The notes under the pieces were generated by a model. The model did no database searches and had not been told where the DNA came from. It saw only the letters and a program-made list of their open reading frames with translations. A stretch of 6,144 nt of DNA from positions 49,725-55,868 of the forward strand of contig DCTS01000067.1 of the NCBI GenBank assembly GCA_002329645.1, given 5' to 3'. Both the position numbers and the translations under genes were made by a program. This document shows positions 1 through 5,460 of the stretch, piece by piece; position 1 is the stretch's first letter, and the number at the start of each line of letters is the position of its first letter. The stretch is from Lachnoclostridium sp. UBA1434. Lineage in GTDB: Bacteria; Bacillota; Clostridia; Lachnospirales; Lachnospiraceae.

Positions 1-82
1 ATATATAAATAATTTATACTGTTTATTATTTACACTAATATGTCATATACATATTATCCCACAGGAAATGATAATAAAGAAA
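1..82. other. AT-rich stretch without a recognisable gene
   Basis: This edge of the window is very AT-rich and has no open frame with a credible ribosome binding site and coding character. An ATG at 68 after CAGGAA opens a 20-codon frame that runs through the terminator hairpin; I do not regard it as a gene. The stretch may belong to the flank of a gene outside the window. Confidence 0.5.
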
Positions 83-110
83 AGAGCTTCATATTCTCAT
101 ATGAAGCTCT
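83..110 (-). terminator. Rho-independent terminator of the wall-anchored protein gene
   Basis: A perfect 12-bp inverted repeat (AGAGCTTCATAT / ATATGAAGCTCT) at 83-94 and 99-110 encloses a 4-base loop. Read on the minus strand it begins about 30 bases after the stop codon at 140-142 and is followed by TTTCTTTATT, a U-rich tail. No T-run follows on the plus strand, so it should work mainly for the minus-strand gene. The stem is only moderately GC-rich but has no mismatch. Confidence 0.88.
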
Positions 111-139
111 CATCATATACTGCTATGTAGCAATAGGTT

Positions 140-763
140 TTATTTTTCCTTCTTCTTAAGTACAACAGTACCGATTGCAGATGCAACTGCACCTACTCCG
201 AGCAGTAAAGCTGCGGATACAACACCGGTCTTAGGAGCATCATCAGCAGCAGCTTCCTCAGCGCTGGGGATTGTAAGGATAATGTTGCCTGCTTCATCCT
301 TGAATTCCATCTTGGTTACTTCCAGAGGGCCTTCGGTCTTGTTCTTTAAGTTAAGAACAGCTTCACACCATGTGGTGCCTCTTCCATCCATCTTAAAGGT
401 ATAAACCTTGGTGCCATCAACTGACTCTCCGGCAAGGCCATACTCAGGATTCTGATCTTTGGTTAACCAAGCTGCATCAGAATTGTAAATGAATTCAACA
501 TCATATGAGCAGTTACCCGTAACGGTGATATCAACGGATCTTGTAGCATGAGCTATATCTGCATCACCATACAGAAGACTTCCACCGCCGATAATCTTAA
601 CCCAGACATCGTTGCTGCTGGTCTGTCCGTCAACTACTGTACCACCTGCTGCTTCTTCATACTTTGCAGGCAATTTTTCTGCTGCAAGAGCGGTGCCAAC
701 CATCATTGACAGTGCAAGAACTGTAGCAGCGAAACCGGTGAATAACTTGTTCCTTAATTTCAT
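140..763 (-). CDS. Secreted, cell-wall-anchored protein with PKTG sorting signal, function unknown
   Basis: Encodes 207 residues. The start at 763 is chosen because GGAGGA lies 7 bases upstream and the protein then opens directly with a signal peptide: basic MKLRNK, a hydrophobic core at about 7-24, and a likely signal peptidase I site after Ala27 or Ala28 (TALA|AE). An in-frame ATG at 802 would add a 13-residue tyrosine-rich extension lying over the ribosome binding site. The C-terminus is a sortase signal: APKTG at 176-180, a hydrophobic span at 181-202, and a KKKEK tail, preceded by an acidic/alanine-rich linker (about 168-175). By family knowledge, sortase would cut between Thr and Gly and link the protein to peptidoglycan. 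The mature part (about 28-167) is rich in beta-type alternation and has two cysteines (85 and 133) that could pair. It might be a carbohydrate- or ligand-binding beta-sandwich, but no known domain is recognised. It is followed by its own terminator and is probably monocistronic. Existence is secure; function is unknown. Confidence 0.9.
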   Translation of the reverse strand: MKLRNKLFTGFAATVLALSMMVGTALAAEKLPAKYEEAAGGTVVDGQTSSNDVWVKIIGGGSLLYGDADIAHATRSVDITVTGNCSYDVEFIYNSDAAWLTKDQNPEYGLAGESVDGTKVYTFKMDGRGTTWCEAVLNLKNKTEGPLEVTKMEFKDEAGNIILTIPSAEEAAADDAPKTGVVSAALLLGVGAVASAIGTVVLKKKEK

Positions 764-770
764 TTCGTAC

Positions 771-776
771 TCCTCC
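771..776 (-). promoter_or_regulatory. Ribosome binding site that fixes the start of the wall-anchored protein
   Basis: On the minus strand GGAGGA stands 7 bases before the ATG at 763. The strength and spacing favour this start over the in-frame ATG at 802, which would place the site inside the coding frame. Confidence 0.85.
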
Positions 777-816
777 TTAATATATTTGTAATAATAATAC
801 ACAATTATTTTAACAA

Positions 817-839
817 ATTATACTAAACTTGTATATCAA
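817..839 (-). promoter_or_regulatory. Possible promoter of the wall-anchored protein gene
   Basis: A perfect TATAAT on the minus strand (817-822) would give a leader of about 45 bases. The nearest TTGATA (834-839) is only 11 bp upstream, too close for a normal -35, and the hexamer at 17 bp spacing is poor. Only the -10 is convincing. It lies in the 134-bp gap after argG, where I see no strong terminator, so read-through from argG is also possible. Confidence 0.4.
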
Positions 840-897
840 CATATCGGATAAGTTTAATCTTGATTTTTGTATATATTGCACAAACTGGAGATTAATA

Positions 898-2112
898 CTA
901 CATTTTTTTATTAAACTCTGCATGTTTCATTGCCCGTACCTTAAGTGATAAGCCGAAAAGATTGATAAAACCTTCGGCATCCTTATGGTTGTATAATTCT
1001 CCTGTAGTGAAGGAAGCAATGCTTTCATTGTAAAGCGAATAAGGAGAGGTTGTTCCCTGCTTGATAATATTGCCCTTGTAAAGCTTAAGCTTAACCTCAC
1101 CTGTGACGTATTTCTGAGTAATATCTACAAATGCCTGATAGGCTTCACGAAGCGGGGTAAACCATTTTCCTTCATAAACTATATCTGCAAAACGGCTGCC
1201 GATCTCCTTCTTAGCCGCAATGGTTGCATGATCAAGTATGAGCTCTTCAAGCTGGGTATGTGCTTCTGCAAGTATGGTGCCGCCGGGAGTTTCATATACT
1301 CCGCGGGATTTCATACCTACAACACGGTTTTCCACTATATCAACTATGCCGATGCCATGCTTGCCGCCAATTTTATTCAGCTCGCCGATGACTTGCGTAG
1401 CGGACATTTTCACTCCGTTAAGTGCAGTCGGGATTCCCTTTTCAAAGTTAAGGCTTATGCTTTCACCTTCATCCGGCGCTTTTTCGGGAGATACTCCAAG
1501 GACCAGAAGATGATCGTAATTAGGCGCTTTGGACGGATCCTCAAGCTCAAGACCCTCATGGCTTATATGCCACAGATTGCGGTCGCGGGAATAGCTGTTA
1601 TCGGCAGAAAAGGGGAGATTAATGCCGTGCTGCCTGCAGTATTCGATTTCTTCCTCCCTTGAGGAAAGCGTCCATATTCTCCAGGGTGCGATAATCTTAA
1701 GCTCCGGAGCAAGTGCCTTGATTGTAAGCTCAAAACGCAGCTGATCATTGCCCTTTCCCGTAGCCCCGTGACATATTGCGGTGGCGCCTTCTATTTTAGC
1801 AATTTCCACAAGCCTTTTTGCTATGACAGGCCTTGCCATTGAGGTCCCGAGCAGATATTTATGCTCGTATACCGCACCTGCCTTTACGCAGGGCATTACA
1901 AAATCATTGACAAATTCATCTACGGCATCCTCAATATATAGTCTCGATGCGCCGCACAAGCGTGCCCTTTCTTCAAGTCCGTCCAGCTCATTTCCCTGAC
2001 CGACATTTATGCACACGCATATTACATCGTAATCATAATTTTCCCTAAGCCAGGGAATAATTGCGGTAGTATCAAGTCCGCCCGAATAGGCCAGAATAAC
2101 CTTTTCCTTCAT
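898..2112 (-). CDS. argG: Argininosuccinate synthase
   Basis: Cytoplasmic enzyme that joins citrulline and aspartate using ATP to give argininosuccinate, the next-to-last step of arginine synthesis. The 404 residues match the usual family length of about 400. Visible signatures are the N-type ATP pyrophosphatase P-loop AYSGGLDTT at 8-16, YLLGTSMARP at 86-95 (citrulline/aspartate-binding region), GATGKGNDQ at 116-124, and the GIGIVDIVENR...GMKSRG...ETPGG block at about 253-278. The C-terminal part (about 280-404) is the oligomerisation region. The start at 2112 is supported by AGGAGG 8 bases upstream. It is transcribed away from maf, and its usual partner argH (argininosuccinate lyase) is not next to it: the downstream neighbour is the unrelated wall-anchored protein. 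Two promoter candidates with ARG-box-like dyads lie upstream, suggesting arginine repression. No frameshift or missing motif is seen. Confidence 0.97.
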   Translation of the reverse strand: MKEKVILAYSGGLDTTAIIPWLRENYDYDVICVCINVGQGNELDGLEERARLCGASRLYIEDAVDEFVNDFVMPCVKAGAVYEHKYLLGTSMARPVIAKRLVEIAKIEGATAICHGATGKGNDQLRFELTIKALAPELKIIAPWRIWTLSSREEEIEYCRQHGINLPFSADNSYSRDRNLWHISHEGLELEDPSKAPNYDHLLVLGVSPEKAPDEGESISLNFEKGIPTALNGVKMSATQVIGELNKIGGKHGIGIVDIVENRVVGMKSRGVYETPGGTILAEAHTQLEELILDHATIAAKKEIGSRFADIVYEGKWFTPLREAYQAFVDITQKYVTGEVKLKLYKGNIIKQGTTSPYSLYNESIASFTTGELYNHKDAEGFINLFGLSLKVRAMKHAEFNKKM

Positions 2113-2157
2113 AGTAACAACCTCCTGTTTAATTATTGATAATTACTTTATTAATAA

Positions 2158-2173
2158 TGTAATTAATTATACA
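2158..2173. promoter_or_regulatory. ARG-box-like dyad over the proximal argG -10
   Basis: TGTAATTAATTATACA has TGTA/TACA arms around an AT-only 8-bp core, the general shape of ArgR/AhrC half-sites (TGnAT...ATnCA). It completely covers the P2 -10 at 2166-2171, a typical repressor position. Only the outer four pairs are symmetrical, and such AT-rich dyads arise easily by chance in this background, so the identification is an inference from shape and position. Confidence 0.4.
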
Positions 2174-2194
2174 AGTTTAATTATATTTTTACAA
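2166..2194 (-). promoter_or_regulatory. Proximal argG promoter (P2)
   Basis: Minus-strand TTGTAA (2189-2194), exactly 17 bp, then a perfect TATAAT (2166-2171). Transcription would begin near 2159, giving a leader of roughly 45 bases that ends in the AGGAGG at 2121-2126. This is the best promoter match for argG. Confidence 0.65.
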
Positions 2195-2207
2195 AGCCAA
2201 TTAACTT

Positions 2208-2229
2208 TGTTGTGTTTAAATATACAACA
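2208..2229. promoter_or_regulatory. ARG-box-like dyad over the distal argG -10
   Basis: A 22-bp imperfect palindrome (8 of 11 pairs) with arms TGTTGT / ACAACA and a TTTAAA-containing core. On the minus strand its central part starts TTGTATA, as does the proximal dyad, and it covers the P1 -10. Its centre is 53 bp from that of the proximal dyad. A second inverted repeat, CATAAT-5-ATTATG at 2228-2244, lies immediately beside it over the P1 spacer and -35. Assignment to ArgR is inference. Confidence 0.35.
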
Positions 2230-2247
2230 TAATTTATTATTATGCAA
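2219..2247 (-). promoter_or_regulatory. Distal argG promoter (P1)
   Basis: Minus-strand TTGCAT (2242-2247), 17 bp, TATATT (2219-2224). It lies 53 bp upstream of P2. Its -35, spacer length and much of its spacer match the putative argJ promoter at 3022-3050 (22 of 29 positions by eye), which supports a functional, perhaps co-regulated, site. Confidence 0.45.
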
Positions 2248-2289
2248 CAGTTATTTTTATTGACCGTAAAAAATCTTATGAAATACTAA

Positions 2290-2316
2290 TTGCGGATTGT
2301 TGTTCTTTGTTATAAT
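2290..2316 (+). promoter_or_regulatory. Candidate maf promoter
   Basis: A perfect TATAAT at 2311-2316 has only TTGCGG at 2290-2295 upstream (15-bp spacing). Two alternatives exist: TTGTTC (2300-2305), 17 bp, CATAAT (2323-2328); and TTGACC (2260-2265), 18 bp, TACTAA (2284-2289). A short inverted repeat ATGTA-T-TACAT (2315-2325) lies just after the TATAAT. Which start is used cannot be decided by reading. Confidence 0.4.
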
Positions 2317-2347
2317 GTATTACATAATTAAAAAAATATCAACTCAT

Positions 2348-2366
2348 GCAAGCTTCACTTGCTTTT
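2348..2366 (+). other. Small hairpin in the maf leader
   Basis: GCAAG (2348-2352) and CTTGC (2358-2362) can form a 5-bp stem with a 5-base loop, followed by TTTT. This resembles a very weak intrinsic terminator or attenuator between the candidate maf promoters and the maf start. Five pairs are too few for confidence. Confidence 0.25.
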
Positions 2367-2404
2367 ATTAATAGCAGGCTAATACAGAGGGAGGACAATA
2401 CGCA

Positions 2405-3013
2405 ATGTACCGGATTATATTGGCTTCTGAATCACCAAGACGAAAGGAAATAATGACAACCATGGGAATTCCGTTTGAATGCGTACCTGCAAATGTCAGG
2501 GAGCATGAGGTTGCATTGGAGGATCTTAAGCCTTCGGAAATGGTAAAAAAGCTTTCCGGGCTTAAGGCACGCTCCGTTGCCGGGGAGCTGGCCGGCAGGG
2601 ATGAGGATCTTATTATAATCGGGGCAGATACAATGGTATTCTTTAAGGAAGAGGCTCTGGGAAAGCCAAAGGATAAAAAGGATGCCGAAAGGATGCTTCT
2701 TATGCTGTCCGGTAATGTTCATGAGGTTTATACAGGAGTATGCATTATTATAAGGAAAAAAGTCGGAACTAATAAAATACTGAGCTTTGCCGTACACACC
2801 CGTGTTACGGTTGCTCCGCTCACCATAGAGCAGATCAGGGATTATATATCAACAGGAGAGCCTATGGACAAGGCAGGAGCTTATGCAATACAGGGAGGGT
2901 TCGGAATATTTATTAGGGAAATCAAGGGCGACTATTATAATATAGTAGGCTTTCCAATCTCAAAGATATATGAAAAACTGCTTGTACAGGGAATAGATCT
3001 GAAAAAATTATAA
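2405..3013 (+). CDS. maf: Maf-family nucleoside triphosphate pyrophosphatase
   Basis: Cytoplasmic enzyme of the Maf/HAM1 superfamily. By family knowledge these hydrolyse (d)NTPs, including modified ones, to monophosphate and pyrophosphate; in Bacillus subtilis extra Maf interferes with septum formation. The 202 residues are close to the usual 190-200. Visible motifs are ASESPRR at 7-13 (phosphate-binding loop), GADT at 73-76 with the likely catalytic Asp75, LGKPKD at 85-90, HEVYTGV at 106-112, DKAGAYAIQG at 155-164, and GDYYNIVGFP at 175-184 (usually ending GLP). AGGGAGG at 2388-2394 lies 10 bases before the ATG. It is divergent from argG and 211 bp upstream of argJ. No terminator hairpin follows it, so part of its transcript may continue into argJBD. 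Maf has no known role in arginine synthesis, so the adjacency may be incidental. The exact substrate (dTTP/UTP type or other) is not decided here. Confidence 0.95.
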   Translation: MYRIILASESPRRKEIMTTMGIPFECVPANVREHEVALEDLKPSEMVKKLSGLKARSVAGELAGRDEDLIIIGADTMVFFKEEALGKPKDKKDAERMLLMLSGNVHEVYTGVCIIIRKKVGTNKILSFAVHTRVTVAPLTIEQIRDYISTGEPMDKAGAYAIQGGFGIFIREIKGDYYNIVGFPISKIYEKLLVQGIDLKKL

Positions 3014-3021
3014 AAAAGGTA

Positions 3022-3050
3022 TTGCATAAAAATAATTACTAATGTATAAT
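3022..3050 (+). promoter_or_regulatory. Candidate argJBD promoter
   Basis: TTGCAT (3022-3027), 17-bp spacer, perfect TATAAT (3045-3050), 11 bases after the maf stop codon. The -35 and spacer resemble the distal argG promoter. The -10 lies in TGTATAATTA (3043-3052), a 10-mer found identically over the proximal argG -10 on the minus strand. The right half of an ARG-box dyad is poor here (AAAA instead of TACA). Initiation near 3057 would give a leader of about 170 bases containing the heptanucleotide repeat array. Confidence 0.6.
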
Positions 3051-3103
3051 TATAAAAATCTTAACATAAATAATTCTGTTATCCCGAAACATAAGGATAT
3101 AGT

Positions 3104-3180
3104 CATATGGAATATGGAATATGAAATATGGAATATGAAATATGGAATATGAAATATGGAATATGGAATATGGAATATGG
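3104..3180 (+). repeat. Heptanucleotide tandem repeat (AATATGR, about 11 copies)
   Basis: Ten uninterrupted 7-bp units fill 3111-3180, all AATATGG or AATATGA. They are preceded by one degenerate copy, CATATGG (3104-3110), and followed by a decayed AATAGAT. In order, the last base of the ten units is G A G A G A G G G G, so the first six alternate and the last four are identical. The array lies between the putative argJ promoter and the argJ ribosome binding site, ending 32 bases before that site. Each unit holds an ATG, so potential starts occur every 7 bases in all frames. The three A-type units put a TGA in each of the three frames (3122, 3136, 3150). Slippage could change the copy number and leader length. 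No known function is recognised. Confidence 0.95.
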
Positions 3181-3211
3181 AATAGATGCTTTATTACTTG
3201 AATGTAGAGAT

Positions 3212-3216
3212 GGAGG
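3212..3216 (+). promoter_or_regulatory. Ribosome binding site that fixes the argJ start
   Basis: GGAGG stands 8 bases before the ATG at 3225. The in-frame ATG at 3186 has only the repeat array upstream and would put this site inside the coding sequence, so 3225 is preferred. Confidence 0.88.
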
Positions 3217-3224
3217 TTTTAATT

Positions 3225-4445
3225 ATGAAGATGTTTGAGGGCGGCGTTACTGCAGCTAAAGGATATAAGGCAGGGGGAATATATGCAGGCATAAAGAAGA
3301 AAAGGAAGGATCTTGCCATGGTATATTCGGTTGTTCCTGCTAAGGGCGCAGGAGTATTTACGAAGAATATGGTCAAGGCCGCTCCTGTATTATGGGATAT
3401 GAAGCTTATTAAGGAAAGCAGCTTTATTCAAGCCGTAGTTATAAACAGCGGCGTAGCCAACGCCTGTACGGGAAAGGTCGGAGATGAGAACAACCTGCTT
3501 ATGGCGCAGGCTGCAGCAAAGGCTTTGAATATTTCTGCAGATGCAGTTCTTACCGCCTCAACAGGTGTTATAGGAAAGCATCTTCCGATAGATATTATAA
3601 CAGAAGGCATCATGAAGGTATCTGAAACAATTACCGACACACCTGAGGCGGGAAGGCTTGCGGCAGAGGCAATCATGACTACTGATACATATTGTAAGCA
3701 ATGTGCGGTAAGCTTTGAGCTTGACGGCAGGGAGGTTGTTATAGGAGGCATGGCCAAGGGATCCGGAATGATTCATCCGGACATGGCGACTATGATTGCC
3801 GTTATTACCACGGATGCCAATATAAGCAAGGAGCTTATGCAGGAAGCATTAAGCAATGATGTGAAGAAGACCTTCAATATGATATCCGTTGACAGGGATA
3901 CGTCCACCAACGATACACTGCTTCTTCTTGCCAACGCACAGGCAGGCAACAGGGAAATTGTTCATAAGGATGAGTCATATGAAAAGTTCTGCAATGCCCT
4001 CAATATGGTGACAACCAAGCTTGCCAAGCTGCTTGCAGCCGATGGGGAGGGAGCAACCAAGCTGCTGGAAGTAAAGGTTAAGGGAGCCGCTACCTGGGAG
4101 GACGCAGCTGCCATAAGCAAATCCATTATATCCTCCAATCTGGTAAAAACAATGGTATTTGGCAATGATGCCAACTGGGGACGCATCCTGTGCGCCATGG
4201 GCTATGCCCAGGTCGAATTCGACCCGTACAAGGTGGATCTGCATATTGAAAGCGATGCGGGAAGCGTAAAGCTTGCGGAGAACGGTTTGGCTGCCGATTA
4301 TTCGGAGGATAAGGCTTCTGAAATTCTGTCGTCAGTTGTTATTAAGGTAACAGCCGATATTCATTCCGGGGAGGCTGAGGCGACCGCCTGGGGATGCGAT
4401 TTTTCCTACGATTATGTAAAAATCAACGCCGATTACAGGTCTTAA
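3225..4445 (+). CDS. argJ: Glutamate N-acetyltransferase / ornithine acetyltransferase
   Basis: Cytoplasmic enzyme that moves the acetyl group from N-acetylornithine to glutamate, recycling acetyl in the cyclic arginine pathway. Some ArgJ proteins also use acetyl-CoA (bifunctional), which cannot be told here. From the chosen start it has 406 residues, the usual length. The N-terminus MKMFEGGVTAAKGYKAGGI is family-like. The self-cleavage site is in KGSGMIHPDMATM (178-190), with cleavage expected between Ala188 and nucleophile Thr189, giving alpha (1-188) and beta (189-406) chains. STGVIG at 112-117 carries the Thr-Gly pair expected to form the oxyanion hole. RDTSTNDT (224-231) and GNDANWGR (313-320) are also conserved blocks. 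The C-terminus INADYRS retains the Asn, with Ser where Thr is common. An in-frame ATG at 3186 would add 13 residues and is rejected. It is the first gene of argJ-argB-argD; argC, which often precedes argJ, is replaced here by maf. Confidence 0.96.
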   Translation: MKMFEGGVTAAKGYKAGGIYAGIKKKRKDLAMVYSVVPAKGAGVFTKNMVKAAPVLWDMKLIKESSFIQAVVINSGVANACTGKVGDENNLLMAQAAAKALNISADAVLTASTGVIGKHLPIDIITEGIMKVSETITDTPEAGRLAAEAIMTTDTYCKQCAVSFELDGREVVIGGMAKGSGMIHPDMATMIAVITTDANISKELMQEALSNDVKKTFNMISVDRDTSTNDTLLLLANAQAGNREIVHKDESYEKFCNALNMVTTKLAKLLAADGEGATKLLEVKVKGAATWEDAAAISKSIISSNLVKTMVFGNDANWGRILCAMGYAQVEFDPYKVDLHIESDAGSVKLAENGLAADYSEDKASEILSSVVIKVTADIHSGEAEATAWGCDFSYDYVKINADYRS

Positions 4446-4513
4446 CGGATAATCATGTCCTTGGAGAGGGACGATAATAACTACTACAATAAATTAACCG
4501 GGGAAGTAAAATT

Positions 4514-5437
4514 ATGGAGCATATGGACCAGATACTGCTGAAGGCGCAGACGCTCATTGAAGCTCTGCCATACATACAAAAGTTCAATAACAGGAAGGTT
4601 GTCGTAAAGTACGGCGGCAGCGCCATGTTTAGCGAAAGCCTGCAGGCAAATGTAATCAAGGATGTAGCTCTTTTAAAGCTTGTGGGTATGCAGCCCATTA
4701 TTGTACATGGCGGAGGTAAAGAAATCACAAAGTGGCTGAGTATGATGGGGCATGAGTCTACATTTGTAGAAGGGCTTAGGGTAACTGACGAGCAAACAAT
4801 GGAGGTTGCCGAAATGGTGCTTGGCAAGGTCAACAAGAGCCTTGTTCAGATGCTGGAAAAGCTGGGAGTGAAGGCTGCAGGCATAAGCGGCAAGGACGGA
4901 GGCACCTTCAAGGTGGATAAGAAGTATGTCAACGGTCAGGACATCGGTTTTGTCGGAAATATCAGGGAGGTCGATACAGACCTTATCAATACCCTGATTG
5001 ACAATAATTTTGTCCCGGTCATTTCACCGATAGGGTTGGATGATGACTTCAACAATTACAATATTAATGCGGATGATGCCGCCTGCTCGGTAGCAACTGC
5101 TATAAAGGCGGAAAAACTGGTATTTTTGACGGATATTGAGGGAGTGTATGCCGATCCGGGGAATAAGAACAGCCTGATATCGGTACTGACCCTTAAGAAA
5201 GCGGATGAACTGCTAGATAGCGGGTATATAGGCGGGGGCATGCTTCCGAAGCTGAAGAACTGTGTAGATGCGGTAAGAAACGGCGTATCCAGGGTGCATA
5301 TACTTGACGGCAGGATTGAGCACTGTCTTCTGCTGGAATTCTTCACGAACCGGGGAATTGGGACGGCAATAGTAAGCGAGGATAATATATTCGACAATGA
5401 GCTTAAGGTTGTTAATGATGCTGTGAAGCATAAATAA
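4514..5437 (+). CDS. argB: N-acetylglutamate kinase
   Basis: Cytoplasmic kinase of the amino acid kinase family that phosphorylates N-acetylglutamate with ATP, the second step of arginine synthesis. 307 residues. Visible motifs are KYGGSAM (32-38, phosphate-binding), VHGGGKEI (64-71), GLRVTD (87-92, substrate binding), GISGKDGG (123-130), NINADDAA (183-190), LTDIEGVY (205-212), GGMLPK (241-246) and HILDGR (262-267). About 30 residues precede KYGG, including EALPYIQKF. The E. coli arginine-insensitive enzyme lacks this segment, while the arginine-inhibited hexameric kinases have it as an N-terminal helix, so feedback inhibition by arginine is a reasonable inference. The start is preceded by GGGGAAG (4500-4506), a weaker site than those of its neighbours. 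The 68-bp gap after argJ has no promoter or terminator I trust, so co-transcription is likely. An ATG at 4523 is a poorer alternative start. Confidence 0.96.
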   Translation: MEHMDQILLKAQTLIEALPYIQKFNNRKVVVKYGGSAMFSESLQANVIKDVALLKLVGMQPIIVHGGGKEITKWLSMMGHESTFVEGLRVTDEQTMEVAEMVLGKVNKSLVQMLEKLGVKAAGISGKDGGTFKVDKKYVNGQDIGFVGNIREVDTDLINTLIDNNFVPVISPIGLDDDFNNYNINADDAACSVATAIKAEKLVFLTDIEGVYADPGNKNSLISVLTLKKADELLDSGYIGGGMLPKLKNCVDAVRNGVSRVHILDGRIEHCLLLEFFTNRGIGTAIVSEDNIFDNELKVVNDAVKHK

Positions 5438-5460
5438 TCTGCCGGGAGGAGGCTTGTATC

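Noticed and set aside
764..802. A 13-residue N-terminal extension (start at 802) of the wall-anchored protein.
   Set aside because: It would place the GGAGGA site inside the frame, put a tyrosine-rich stretch before the signal peptide, and has no ribosome binding site of its own.
824..856. Inverted repeat TAAACTT / AAGTTTA after argG as its terminator.
   Set aside because: Seven AT-rich pairs around a 19-base loop with no U-run following; too weak to call, so argG has no convincing terminator here.
1228..1662. 144-codon open frame on the plus strand opposite argG.
   Set aside because: It lies wholly inside a clear argG coding sequence on the other strand, has no credible ribosome binding site, and its translation looks like no protein family I know.
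3080..3099. Inverted repeat TATCC / GGATA between the argJ promoter and the repeat array.
   Set aside because: Only five pairs with a 10-base loop and no U-tract; indistinguishable from chance.
3104..3180. Repeat array as a CRISPR, replication iterons or a coding peptide repeat.
   Set aside because: There are no spacers between units, no origin-type neighbours or DnaA-box cluster, and TGA codons interrupt all three plus-strand frames.
3186..3224. Earlier in-frame argJ start at 3186.
   Set aside because: No Shine-Dalgarno before it, while GGAGG sits 8 bases before 3225 and the protein from 3225 matches the normal ArgJ N-terminus.
4455..4541. 28-codon frame spanning the argJ-argB gap and overlapping the argB start.
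   Set aside because: No ribosome binding site before its ATG, out of frame with argB, and short enough to arise by chance.
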